64,000 nucleotides of DNA from Artemisia argyi (taxonomy: Eukaryota > Streptophyta > Magnoliopsida > Asterales > Asteraceae). The DNA lies in contig CM060685.1 of NCBI GenBank assembly GCA_030686995.1, positions 122,632,823 through 122,696,822 of the forward strand, written 5' to 3'. Position numbers and translations under genes: made by a program. The notes under the pieces are model-generated. The model was not told the DNA's origin. It made no database searches and worked only from the letters and a program-made list of their open reading frames with translations. How positions within the stretch are numbered: the stretch's first letter is position 1; the number at the start of each line of letters is the position of its first letter. Below, one piece after another: positions 10,291 to 22,788 of the stretch.

Positions 10291-11079
10291 ATGGCAAAGA
10301 AATCAACACCTAGACACGAATTGATTCAAGGAGATGAAAGAGTAATCGCTAAGATAAACCATAGGATAGATCTCGATTCAATCACATGTCATGATACTTG
10401 TGCTATCATCCTGGAAATACTTAAAAAACACTTCATTTACAACCTCCTCACCATCACCACTGAAGTACCTGAAGTCTACTTAACACAGTTTTGGGAGACT
10501 ATTGAAATTAGCAAAGATGAAAAGTCATTGGGGGTTCATCTTGATCACAAACTTGTTGTGTTTGATGTACAAACTCTCCGCACTGTTCTCGGTTTGCCTA
10601 ATGTCAAGAAATTCTCTCCTTTGCCGTCATTATCAGATGTTATCAGACTTCTTCGAGAACTGCAGTATGATGAATCAATAATCCAACTCAAAAATATATC
10701 CCACATTGACAGGAAATACATTCCACAACCCTGGCTCACACTTTACTCAATTCTCACCAACAGTTTAACGGGCAAAGAAACTGGGCATGAACATCCTACT
10801 CTAGAATTGATGCAGATTTTCTGGGGGGTTGTCAAACAAGCTCAAATTGACTATGTTCAACTAATTTAGGTGGACATGGTTAATCACGCAAGACAGTTTC
10901 TCAAAACGTCTACCTCAAAAATTCCATCCTACAGATTCACAAAGTGTCTCATTGCTCATTTCATGAAGATATACCCAGATATTGATCGTAGATTAGAAGA
11001 TAAGAAACACCCCCCTTAGTGGATCATACATATTCTAAAACCAGGATTCAGAAGACAAACACTCAAAAACAAGGAATGA
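10291..11079 (+). pseudogene. C1 ORF3a, copy 2 (broken)
   Basis: This is a near-identical copy of the ORF at 555-1343. It carries a TAG at 10867 where copy 1 has TGG (Trp), and a second TAG at about 11017 where copy 1 has CAG (Gln). The ORF3a stop still overlaps the downstream ATG as ATGA (11076-11079). Upstream leader and minisatellite are preserved. Confidence 0.85.
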
Positions 11080-14032
11080 GAATTCCTGATAGTCTTATAC
11101 CTGATGCTGTTCGTGACACTGAGGCATATATTTTATATGATGAAGCTCAGAGAATTGACAAAGTTGGTTTGACTGAGACAAAGAAAAGGAAAACTTCTAA
11201 AAGGAAAACTTCAAAAGTTGCTTCTACAATCACAACCATTCCCAAATCCAGAACCAAAAGGGTCACAAAAGAGCCTAAAAAGAAAGTGACAAATATTCGT
11301 GATGAACCAACAGATGATGAAGGAGATGCTCAGCAGGGAACGGAAACTGAAAAGCCCACTAAGACTATGAGAAAGAAGGCAGATAAGGGAAAAGCTTTAG
11401 TAACTCAAGAAGAACCAGTCACCTCACCAATGTCTGAATCCGAAGAAGATGAACAACTGCAACTAACCTTAAGAAAAAGCAAAGAATCGGAAGAGGAAAG
11501 AATCGCAAAAGTTACAAAGAAAGGTGAAGGTTCAGGTACTCAGGAGCTGGTAAGCCCAACTCCAGAACCAGAAAGAGATGATCAAACATCAGAAGAAACA
11601 CATTCACAAACCGTATCATCCTCTGAACCAGGTGATGATAACTCTGAAGATGAAGCTGAGTCATCAAGTTCTGATCCAAATGAATCTCTCGATAAACCGG
11701 CTGAAACTGAAGTTGAAGTTGAAGCTTCAAAAGACAAAGATGATGAGGCATCCGAGAATGAAGAGAGTAGCGATGAGGAAGATAAATCGGAAAGTGAAGA
11801 AGTTAATGATGAAGAAGATGTGAATGATGAAGATGATGAGGAATCGGATGGTGAGAAAAAGGATGAACTACTTGAAACTAGTCAAGATACCCCTATTGAC
11901 ATTGTAGGAATTGATGAAGGACAACCAACAGTTCAACCACAACAACAACCTTTATCACAACCTCAAAGTCATCCTCTGGAAAAACCTTATACAACTGTTG
12001 TTCACTCAAGCTTGTTGAAATCATTACATGATCAATACGACGCGCTTGAAAAGCAAGTTAATGAACAAAAGCGTGATGTTGAAGCTTTCAAGATTTACAA
12101 TGTGGATAAAGCAGTTGAGCACCAGGTAAAACAGAGATTACCAAGGGAAGTTCAGAAGTATGTTCAGAAGGAACTTCCTTCTGCTGTGAGACACTATGTC
12201 AACACGAATCTTGCATAGATCGTTTCTCACAGGTTTCAAACTACGCCAATCACTGTTCAGACTCTACCTCCTAAACCTTCCATAAGTGATCTCAAAGGCA
12301 AATTATTCGAAGCAATTGTGAATGGTCCGGATGAAAATGATCTACGCAAGGCACTTATCAAGTCTATCAAGAAAGCTGAAAAGAAAAGCGAATCCTGCAA
12401 AAAGACTATTGCTACTAAGCGTCGACATGATGATTCCGACCCTGATGATCTGCCACAACCAGATAAGAGGAATAAAGTGTCCGGTTCCACCTCCAGATCT
12501 CCAACCAAGACTGCAACCGTTAACGTTTCTGCTGATCCAAACCCTCCACAATCAACCGTGGATCCTCACCCCTCACAATCAACCGAAGATGCTGATGTCG
12601 ATATGGATGACATCCCTCCACTTATCACCGAAACAATTACGGAACCACCCAAGGATGCTCAGTTAATTCCAGCTCCTGAATGGATTAACCCTGATGCTCC
12701 TTCTTTTAACTGGTTTGATGAAATGGTTGATGCTCACCCAGATGACACTGAAGCTGAAGAAATGACTGAAGGATCTATTATAAGCTTCACAAAAAGAATT
12801 AAAAGGGTAATGCAGACTCAAAGACTTCAGCTGTCGGACTTGGTTAAGATTCGCAAAGCAGGGTTTACAGAGTTCAAAACATGCACAACTACTGAACTTG
12901 AGTTCGAATATAACGTGGATGAGGTTTCAAGAGCTCTGTCTGAAAAAATTACTTGGGAAAAGAAACCTTCTTGGGACAAATTCTATCATGGCACGGAACC
13001 CCTCGTTGATGAATTCAAATATTAAGATTTTTCTCAACCGTTACCCCTTGTTGGTCCTCCAAGTGATCCTAAGCTCCCTAAGCAATACTTCTTCAACAAA
13101 GACCTTCTCTATCTTATTCATGGGAGCACGAATCCTAATCACCGTTATGCAACATCTCTCACCAAATTCAGAGCCGCCTCATATCCTCTGGAAACACTGG
13201 AAGATCAAATGAGAGGCTTGCACTCCACATCCATCACCAAATATAATCATGAAGCTGCCTTGTGTACGCTTCCCTGGCCAGAGATGCGCAGATGGTTCTA
13301 CAAATACAAGCTGACATTCCGATCCAATCACAGAGTCTTCTCTAATCATCGCATTCTTGCCATCACAGCAGTCCCAAGTACTGAGAAAAGATATGGATAT
13401 AACTTTCTTGATGTAATTGAGGTCCGCCGAAGTGATGATCAACTTTATACATTCAGTGAAGCTGACTATCATCGCTTGAACCTCAATGAAATTGCTGACA
13501 TATACTTACTCAAGGTTCAAGGCAAACTTCAAAACTTGTCTGGTAGCCTTCAGTATGACGTCATCACCTCTATTTTGCTCTTCATGCGCCAACCATTATC
13601 AAAGCAAGAGTCGAAGATGCACAACTCGGGGTCGAAAGTTATCAAAACTCACTCAACTTTACTGCTCCACAATTATATCCTCCTAACATCCCGCATTTAA
13701 GACTTTTCATCTTCAGCAAAAAACCTTTTGGAGTGGTTTACCCGCACAATGATGGTTACCGTTTCATGAGATACGAAGAGGTTCATAAATTCAGGCATCA
13801 GACTCTCAGATTTGTCAGAATTTAGCTGAATGAAAAGCTCAAGGAACATGATAGTGGGATTAAAGTGGGATGGAATAAAAGAGATGTGAAAGAAGCACTT
13901 AAGTTCTTGGCTAGGATTGATCAAAAGCTTAGGTTTAGGGAGCAGATACGCATTTTGGAGAGCTTAATTGGAGGAAGGGAACCAATTCCGAACATACTCA
14001 CTTACCACCATCCAGATACTCCTCGAATATGA
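11076..14032 (+). pseudogene. C1 ORF3b, copy 2 (multiply broken)
   Basis: Aligned by eye with copy 1 (1340-4297), this copy has TAG at about 12216 (GAG in copy 1), TAA at about 13023 (CAA in copy 1), a one-base deletion at about 13592 in an AAACC run that shifts the frame, and a further TAG at about 13822 (AAG in copy 1). The acidic tract, coiled coil, basic clusters and C-terminal domain are otherwise recognisable. It is followed by the proper 3' non-coding region and LTR, unlike copy 1. Confidence 0.87.
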
Positions 14033-16315
14033 TCAGTTTGGTATAACATTAACTTTGTTTCATCATAATTTTTTCTTCATCTATAACTTTGGTTTGTGCA
14101 CACATAACAGTGTATAACCCGTGCTTGTAATTAAAGGACCCTGAGGTACGCTTCAGTGCCTCAATCCTTAGATAAGGAGCGAAGGCTTCTTACTTTTGAG
14201 TAGAATTAATCAAACATTTTCTAATTTTCATAATTCTGCTCAAAAGGCAAGTATTTCACCTCAATGAGTATTCACTTGTTGAGGGGGAGCACTTGAAACA
14301 TTCATCGTTTGAAAACCAAAAGTTCTTGTTGAAATCTCCCCATAAGACTCAAAAAGCGTATTTTAATCAAAAGTTTATCAAAAACAACATCTAATATGCT
14401 ATTTTTGAGGGGGAGAAAAGTGAAAGTGATTAAAATATGAAAGTTAAATGTTGCTTAAAAGTCAAATCTCATGCGAGCTAGACTCAGATTCACCCAGGAA
14501 TTGACGAAACATAAAAGTTAGTAAATTCGAAAAGACTTTTCCTCGACGGGTAATAACATCAAGTTAGTTACTAGAGCTAGTTGTCACCTAAAAGCTGACA
14601 ATGGAACTCTTTAACTAGCCACGTAAGCGTGTCTCGAAAAGGATTTGTCTTAGTAGAAATGTACCGTTTCGAGAAACTTTCTGTGGACTTGACCAGGGAG
14701 GGTAATAACTTCAAGCTAGTCTAACTAGTGATGTAAGCGTGTCTCGAATCGGTCTTGTTCACTGAAAGTGGATCAATTCAAAAAATGCTCGCTCCTCCCG
14801 CATGTGCAAATTTATTAAATACATATGAGCACATGTGAAGGGGGAGCCCTTCATAAGAAAAACATAAAACTCTCAAAGTGTTAAACAAAATGTTTGATAA
14901 ACACAAACACTTTGAGAGATTTTCAAAGGTTTCAATGGCAATTATAGGATAGTCATGGAGTTATAAGGTGACTAAGGTTAGGAAATAACCGTCCTATGAT
15001 CCGCCTAAGCCGGAGGGATCTACCCAAGGACATCACCAATAGTTAGAACTAGAAGTCCTTAGGTATGATACGAAAAAAGGAGTAAAGAATGAAAGGAGAA
15101 AGAAGGGGTTGAAGAATTAAAAAGAAAAGTAAAGAAAAGGGTGAAAAGAAATAGCCCTCCATATGTTCAACCTTAGGGCAGACACCGGGTTCAATTCATA
15201 TGCTACTGGTTGTTGCAAAGACAACACCGGTATTGAAGATTAAGTTATCATGGACCCAGTGACGCAATGCACTAAACCTTCTTAACCACTCAAGTTCTCT
15301 TAAAAGAGCTTGTTTCATTCTCACGGGGAACCAGTGTAATCTATCGACTTATCTCTTAGAGATAGTTGATATTGAAGCAGGAGACCCCTCCCTAGTCTCC
15401 GTATAGGAAACCTAAGTGAGCACTTATCAAGTCTAGAGCCATGAGATACATCAAAGATCTCTTAGGAACACTTAGTATTTCTACAACTGGTGTTCTACAT
15501 CAATGGGCACCAGCTATAAATTATCGAGTCCTTCGCAGATCTGAGCAATCTGCCGAGAACGTTTATGAGAGAATTACATATGTATTTCTCAATGATTGAA
15601 CGGAAATTCCTGCCAGGGTCAACATCAAACAGCCCTGACAGCAGGTCACTTTGGTAACCCCATAAGGGTTACGCTTAGTGTTCGCGGTGGTTCTTTAGCG
15701 GTCTACAGTCGTGGAGTGATCCCCAGCGACTCACCCAGTCATTGAGCTACTTAGTAGGTCTCGTAAGCTCCTTCAGGAGTATCTGACATGGGAACGGCCT
15801 TGATAAGGATTAAAAGGAGTCTTCACACTATGCTGTTGACGAGCTCTAATTCCTTATCTGTAAGTACCGGTTGTTTATTGCTAACTGTTTACTTGCAGGT
15901 ACATCACCTCCATGATGGTAGATTCCAGCATGCTCATATATACATCTTGAAGCAAATGAAAGCTCCCCCAAAGATCTTAGCACAACAAAGTTCAAAGAAA
16001 GATTCTACGCCAAAAAGAAGAATCTACAAAGTTTAAAGACTAAAGATCAAAGTGTATGCAAAGGAACTTCGTGCTTTCGAAAGTCTAAGTCCTAAGATGT
16101 ATGAGCATGGTGGAATGGCGGAAAACCACCACAGACACGGAAGTGACGATCGGCAGACAACTTCATAACATGATCACCAACACATCAACAAAGAACTCAG
16201 TACCAAGAACGATGAAAGATTTTGCTAACTATTTTTGAGGACGTCAACTACAAAGTCAAAGTATAGAAGATGACGACGTCGAGCAACCTTTGATGACCAA
16301 CACTTAGGGGGAGAT
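14033..16315 (+). other. C1 3' non-coding region with repeated polypurine tracts
   Basis: No credible ORF is seen. Polypurine tracts occur at 14281-14290, 14407-14416, 14837-14847 and 16305-16315; the last directly precedes the LTR. An imperfect direct repeat includes GGGTAATAAC followed by CAAG(T/C)TAGT (about 14560 and 14699) and GTAAGCGTGTCTCGAA (about 14627 and 14735). The rest is unassigned. Confidence 0.7.
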
Positions 16316-16659
16316 TGTTGGGAATAGACTTTATTATTTCAAGTGTCGGTCATTGTATTTTATTATAGGTTGCATTATTTAGTTAATACGTTAGTTATTT
16401 CATATGTTTTATTAAGTTTTATGCTTAGTTTATAGGTTTGGATAAAGTCTAAGGGCTAAGTATGTAATATTGTCTAAGTGTGGTGAAGCCCTAATCCTTA
16501 CCTATAAATAGTAATGTATAACCTCATTTGAGGTTGTGGTTCTCTTAATATTATTATTAGTCTTTCATTTCTTATTTAGGGTTCCTTCCACTCTCTCTCT
16601 CTACTTACTTTCTCTCTCTAGATTTCTAAGTGATTATGTGGTAAAATGGTGACCTAACA
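16316..16659 (+). repeat. C1 3' LTR (344 bp)
   Basis: It begins TGTTGGGAATAG directly after a polypurine tract (TAGGGGGAGAT) and ends CCTAACA, an imperfect inverted match to the start. A TATA box, TATAAATA, is at 16503-16510, followed by CT-rich leader sequence (CTCTCTCTCT about 16592). No second copy is in the window, so the right end is set by the terminal inverted repeat only. Confidence 0.8.
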
Positions 16660-16675
16660 GTTGCCACCATTTACC
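16640..16675. repeat. Inverted repeat spanning the C1 LTR end
   Basis: GGTAAAATGGTG (16640-16651) pairs with CACCATTTACC (16665-16675), with one unpaired A and a 13-nt loop that includes the predicted LTR terminus. Confidence 0.55.
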
Positions 16676-18215
16676 GTTCACACAAAGTCCAAGCTTCGAA
16701 ACTAAAGAACCGGATCATAACAAGTACAAGTGCCATGAGAGGACGTCATGATGGACACTTTACTTGGTCTTCATGTTGGTGTAGAAACATAACCAACTCT
16801 ATTCTTCGAATGTTACCGAAGTGGCCTCTTCGATACTATATCTTGATAAGCTCATAATCAAGGTGCTATGCAACGGTGCACCAACAAAACAACTAATTAC
16901 AAACAGAAATTCACATTTTTTTTAACTAAACAACAAACATATTTACATCCCCCCCACTTGAGATGAACAATAATTGAGAATTTGGGGGTCTTCAAATGAT
17001 CTTCGATAATTTGTCTTCGACATAGGCGTGATTCCCAAGTTTCTACACTTAGACCTTGAACTTGGGCAAACAATGACTTCTCAATCATAAATAAAGACTA
17101 CACGGTAGGCTAAGGCGAATAGGTGTATCGAGACAATATATTTTGGGTATGAAATGAAAGGAAAGGCTCAAAAGTGTGAACTAGGGGTATGCTGCACTAA
17201 AGGTGAGTGCAACAAAAGGTTTTAACACGGGGGTCGAGAAGTCGAGGTGACTACTTGATAAACCCACACATATAAGGCTTTTTGGGTGATAATCCTAAAA
17301 CATTGCCTTCTTAAATTGTTCCTTCCAAATGCATCGAGCTAACTCGACACACCACTCATCTATGGTCTCGAAATGATGTAAAGGCCAAGTTCTAAAGTCA
17401 ACAAACTACCGACACACTCAATATTTGGTGGATTTAGGGTAAATCAATGGAAAGGGATAGGCTAAATCTCACCATAGAAATTCAGGGGATAAATGTGCTC
17501 GGCTAAGGTCTATTCTAGTTAGGTTAAGAAAAATATGTCAAAATTATTTAAAAATGGCATAATTTTTCAAAATAAACTAGAAAAATTAGGGCAATAAAGT
17601 TCAAGAGATAATTCTACTCCCGTCCTCCCACTTGAATTGTACAAAGTCCCTTTTGTACTAAGAATTTAATATATGTGAAGAGAAAGTAGAATTAGAGCGA
17701 GAACTTCCCTGAAATTTGCTCTAAAAATGAAAGAAGGATAACATGAAAATGCGTACCTTCGACTTGCCTCCATGAGCAAACTTCAAAACACTGAAATCAT
17801 GGAACAACCACAAGCATAAAATCTAAAAAGAAAAAGAAAAAGAAAAAGAAAAACAAACAAACAAATCCTAACTGACTTTCGTAGGAATCACGGTTGCATT
17901 TAGCGTATGCAACAAGCCTTTTAAACCACTTGGTGTCCTAAGTGTATGAGTGTAGTCTCGTGAGGGTTTACAGTGAATACTCCCACAAAGTTCATTTAGT
18001 TACTAATACAAGGTTATGGTATAAAAGTTTTAATGTTTTGAAAAATTGATGTCAGGAATATGTTACGACATTACCTCATTTCTAAGTTACGCCGTAGCTA
18101 ATGAAAAACCTGGAGCAATCAGATATAAAGAGGATGGTTACAGCATAACACTATGAACAAGTTACGCTGTAGTTACTAATCCGAGCACCTCACTTTCAAC
18201 AACAAATGAGGTTTC
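16660..18215 (-). mobile_element. Element X, left piece: 3' non-coding part of an old minus-strand Gypsy-like element
   Basis: No ORF of interest is present. The text resembles the 3' non-coding region of G1: 'GGTAGGCTAAGGCGA' occurs at about 17105 here and about 20565 in G1, each followed by a '(G/A)CTAGGGGTAT' motif. G1 is inserted at its right edge, with TSD GTTTC at 18211-18215 and 31401-31405. Four TTACGNCGTAA-like inverted sites lie at 18063-18172. Confidence 0.55.
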
Positions 18216-19664
18216 TGATGCGTGGTTTTGCAACCTTGCAAAATGTTTTACTTCTCAAGGGATCTTAAGAAGCTTGCAATCCCCACCAGGTAGTGTACCT
18301 GACCGATGTAGTATAGTGAGTGGCAAGTACCGGGGGATTGATCATTCTCTATGGGAATAGTGTCGTTAGGATTGAAAGATATGTAAACTAGGTCTAAAGA
18401 TGAGGGATGATTCTTTTTGCATTTTTATATTTTATGAAAGCAAAGTAAAAATCTCGGGTATTGGAGGAGTGGGCGGAATTAGTTGCTAGTCAACTAACCC
18501 AAAATTACTACTAATGCAAAATAAATAAAATAACAAGAAAATAAATGTGGTGAACTTCTTATAATGAGAAAATGTGTTTACTTAGATTTCACTACTCCCT
18601 AGCTATCTCTTACTAATTAATTGGTTTGTTATAATTGTTTGGATGAAGGGTTATTTTCCTTAATACCAGTCGTGGGGGCGTGTACGTCATTCCCAAACTC
18701 TATAAGCTCCTATCTCTTCCTATGACGACACATTTAGTATCCTATCATGGACTCCTTAATAGTCACTTATGCATAAAAAACAACCAATCACATCGGTGTA
18801 CACAACCGAATACGTTTCTTAAGACGTTCAAGCTTGTTACCGTATAGGAGATTAGCCAGTTTTCTTAAGCCTAATGCGAAATTAATCACCCAATACAATC
18901 AAACAAACCAACAATCAATAATTAATAGCTTGGTTTCATTAGATCTAAGCAAACACTAAAAAATCTAAGCTGGCATGTTAAAGAAAGACAAGCATAAAAG
19001 ATAATCAAACAACACATATACATATTGAATGATTAAAAGACTAACTTATCTTTAATTGAACATGGATGAAAGAAGGGTATGGAAACCCTAAGGTTGTTGG
19101 AAAATTCGTCTAGGGTTTTTATCCCAAGAGTTACACTCTTAAAAGTTACACATAATGAAAGAAAAAAAAATATATATATAGATATACAATTCTAACGGCG
19201 TCAGGTTTTAGCCTCTGACGCCGTTAGGTCGCCATGTCTTAGGGTTTTGTATCGCCCAAGAGATCTCTGACGCCGTCCCTTTATAAAGGTTCTGGGCCAT
19301 CTCGTGTTGAGTTAAAGGGAGACAACCTTGCTCCAGATACACCTGATGCCGTCAGGTATTAACCTGAAAAATTCTTCTAGGGTGTCTCAGCATAAAAATC
19401 CATGGCATCTAGTCATAAGGTGACGGCGTCAGCTCCAAAGCGTGACACCGTCAGGTGTTAAATTATGACTTTCTTGACTTTTCTTGTTCTCTTCATTCTT
19501 GAGCATAAAAACATCCGAAAAGCTCCAAAATACTCCATTTTCCATAATTCATGTCCCAAGGACCTAAAATGACAAAAGAAATGATTTGAGGTAATATTTG
19601 ATCATAAAAACATGATTTAGGGCTTAAATGACCCCCTAAAAGCGTAACAAATATTTCCTTATCA
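18216..19664 (-). repeat. G1 3' LTR
   Basis: Its length is 1449 bp with termini TGAT/ATCA. A TATA-like run at about 19169-19182 lies downstream (minus sense) of a cluster of TGACGNCGTCA-like inverted sites (19193-19453). A polypurine tract complement (AATACCCTTACAATTGGG) adjoins at 19665. Confidence 0.92.
19193..19453. promoter_or_regulatory. Array of inverted TGACG half-sites in the G1 3' LTR
   Basis: Sites at 19193, 19215, 19268, 19344, 19421 (perfect TGACGGCGTCA) and 19443 have the form TGACG-N-CGTCA with C-to-T type decay. The array is upstream of the TATA-like run in the element's sense. Confidence 0.7.
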
Positions 19665-22123
19665 AATACCCTTACAATTGGGATTTGCTTGTCCTCAAGG
19701 AAATGAGCTTTTATACTAATTAAAATACAAGTTAGGGGTCATTTAACATTAATATAAAAGTAATTACAACAAATGATCGATCCACCCTAATCAAAACAAG
19801 CACGGAAATTATATACTAGAACCTCATATATAGTGTTTGGATACTCTCATCTCTCGGGTGTTATAAGTGCGTATATCACAATTGGAAATGGAAGAAATAT
19901 CTCTTACTACCTGTCATAACAAATAAATTATCATAGGCTTGAGAAAGGATCAAGCCTCTACCACTTTAGCGTAAGCACCTTGGATAAACTATCCAAGAGG
20001 TCTTTTAAAGGGTTATAACGTTAGGTGTAGGGATAAGGAAAATACGGTTTGTTGGATAAAGGGATATTTAACTGGTGGCAAGTCAATTGTCTTAGTTAAT
20101 TACATGTATAATGCGGCGTTGCTAAGCCAAGACTCGACTCAACTTAAGCTAATTACGAAATAACATAAACATAAATAAAATAAAAGGAACGGGATGGTAG
20201 TCCGTATGTCTTTTTCTACTTTTTTTTATTTTTTTAATACACTCTTGCCCTACCATCCAACATAATACATCAAGGGGGCTCGTTTCCTCCCTTTACACTT
20301 GAAATTTTACATAAATCAAAATAAAGACTCGAATCAAGATAATCGAAACATTTGGAGTACTTTAAAACATTAACGTACATATGGGGGTAATAAATGATGT
20401 TCTTCCCCATTACTCCATAACACTAGTACTTTACCCACGAGTCCCAATCGTCCCAAAACAATATGTACAAGATATGACTCGACTTAGAATCCATGTAACC
20501 AATTAGACAATTAACTAAGGGTTTAAACAAATAACAATAATGCACTGAAGATAAGTGCTTACAAGGTAGGCTAAGGCGATTTAGTTGTACATCTGGGGGT
20601 GGGTTGTAAACAAATTCTTCCTTTAAGTAAAATGCTTAAAGTTAGAAACGAAAAAGATAGGCTCTGAGGGTTGTACTAGGGGTATCGTGTACTAAAAATG
20701 AGTACACCGCAAAGGTGTGGGAAAATTACTTGACCAATGAAGTCAACGTAATTATAATATAGGTTTAAAACAAGGGTTATCCTAATGCCTCTTATCATAT
20801 AGTAAATCCTAACTACACGAATGTAGTCTCACTAGCGGTCTCGGGATGCATCACTAACGCAAGTTCTAGAATTTAAATACTACTGGTACACTCACAAGCA
20901 TTAAAGATAAATGCTTTTCCCTAAAGATCTAAAGGCGAACCTCACATTTTTGGGGTGAAAATTTTGAGTGGTATGGTTTTTTTGTGCTTGTCATATAACT
21001 CCTATCCATGAGACGCTTATTAAGACTAAAGTTTCTCTCCTAAATGTTGCAAATTTTTTTAAATTCGTTGCCAAAATTACCCTAACAAGAATTTCTTTCA
21101 GTTTTATTACACATCTACTATTAAACAAAACAAAAAGCAAGTGAAGTTGTAGTTTCTAAGGTATCCCAATTTTACCCCTTTACACTTAAGTGGAACATTT
21201 TCTCTAATGTTCATTTAAAGGATGTAGAAGTAAAAATAAATGAGAATGAAAGAAACTAGTACTCCCCTAATTTTCTCGGTATGGAAAATGTGGTAACATG
21301 GTTAAATCTTCCTCCAAGAAAATGTACATGTAAAGCTTCACTCCTGAAATATAATCATCTTCTTGTCCAATATAACCTGTAAGTAACAAAGAAAACAAAA
21401 CACGAAACCTCACGTAAAATCGGCGGTACACTATATATAAAACTAAATCCTAGAAAACAAGTAAAGATATAATGCTTGCAAAATAAATGTTTGCAGATTC
21501 CTGGAGTTCAAAAATTTGAGATTTTACGAAACTTTACAATTCCGGCAGCAAAACAAAACCTGGAAAATTTTTCAGAAAACAGGGCCTGACGCCGTCAGGT
21601 TGTAACACCGGACGCCGTCAGGATGTACCTGACAGAAATTTTATCTTTTGTTTCCGGAAAATTTCTAGAAAAACCTGTGTTTTAAAACCTGGAATTCCTG
21701 CAAAACATCCATTGTTACTCGATAAAGCATTTGACTCGAACAAATACTAATATGTACATTCATATCTTATTATTATCATTCATGTTCAATTCGTTCTTTA
21801 AAACAAATATGTGCTTCCCTTACACTACCTTTATATGTAATTAAGACGAGGTTAAAGACAAAATAAAGCATTTTCACAATTTATTTGATACATGAACAAT
21901 GAACATTAAGATAAAGCATACATATGAAATCAAATAAAATCAAATAAACAATCAAAACAAATAAAGCAAATAAAGCTTGGGTTGCCTCCCAAGAAGCGCT
22001 TGTTTTTGTTTGAGTCACGAGCCTGACTCTACCCTTATTTAACGGAAATAAGGGAGGTTTTCCCTACACTTAGGATTAAGTGCGGGTGAAAGTAGCGATA
22101 CACACCCTTAGGGTGGAAATGTG
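19665..22123 (-). other. G1 3' non-coding region
   Basis: No ORF is seen. It is a family counterpart, in reverse, of 25750-28228 in G2. Landmarks are the conserved GGGTTGCCTCCCAAGAAGCG (21979-21998, complement of the post-ORF stem-loop motif) and two TGACGCCGTCA-type sites (21587 and 21610). Confidence 0.75.
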
Positions 22124-22788
22124 CTACATGAGGTGAAAGGGGGGGGGGGGGTGTGAGCGAATGGCTTCCTTCATCCTAAAACTACCCGGATAATATTGGT
22201 TGATGTGTGGGTCGGTTTCTCTTTTGTCTCCTAGTTGTAAATCTAAGGATGGAAAGTTGTGTAAAGATTGAGGTTCCAGTTCATCAACACTAGGAAATTC
22301 CCTAGAACTAAGAGTAAGGTTATCACTACAAGTATTCAAACCTATATCCTCTAGTGGTTCTTGGTACAAGGGTTCTACCTCAATCGGGATTCCTAAAGTT
22401 TCATCAACTTCTTCTGGGTAAACTTCCTGGTACAAGGGCGGTGTGTGTGCCTAAAATGATGGTAGGACTTGTGGAGTACTTTGTGGGCTTGGATTATCCA
22501 CCTCATCCTCCATTGCATCTAGATTACCTATGTGTTTGTTTTGTACTATGGTGTTACATGACATCCACTTAGGTATCCCAAAATAGTCATCCCCAGACAA
22601 ACTTTGTGTTTGCTCCTTCAAACTTGTTATTAATTGATCCGTAACGTTGTTTATTGGGTTGTCTACTCTATAATAATATTGGGCACAATCCTCTATGGCT
22701 TTCCATGCTTCTTCAGCATTTAGTTTCTTAAGGTCCCCATCGACAAAATAGTCAATGTCCCTTTAGACATCTCGGTGGACACGACAGT
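22124..22788 (-). pseudogene. gag: G1 gag central/C-terminal remnant
   Basis: Read leftward from the G2 insertion, a frame includes DYFVDGDLKKLNAEEAWKAI and a following YYYRVDNP segment, typical of gag upstream of the zinc-knuckle region in this Gypsy group. It then gives a Pro/Glu-rich C-terminal part (YQEVYPEEVDETLGIP) ending in a poly-Pro run encoded by the C/G tract at 22141-22151. Stops at about 22765 and 22453 break the frame. No zinc knuckle, protease or RT follows, so the element is internally deleted. Confidence 0.75.

Larger units (their letters stand above)
1..16659 (+). mobile_element. C1: chimeric Ty1/Copia retrotransposon with a post-pol third ORF, 3' part
   Basis: The strand and class come from the pol domain order (protease, integrase, RT, RNase H), which is the Copia order. 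From left to right the span holds a minisatellite, ORF3a/3b copy 1, a gag tail plus pol, a second minisatellite, ORF3 copy 2, non-coding DNA with repeated polypurine tracts, and a 3' LTR. ORF3 copy 1 (ATG 555) and copy 2 (ATG 10291) are 9736 bp apart and nearly identical until position 4457/14192. No LTR lies between copy 1 and the gag fragment. The simplest reading is a tandem pair of elements with an internal deletion, or a template-switch product. The 5' LTR, PBS and most of gag are outside the window or lost. Confidence 0.8.

Noticed and set aside
15788..16036. 82-codon frame in the C1 3' non-coding region
   Set aside because: Short, no recognisable composition or context, and close to the length expected by chance.
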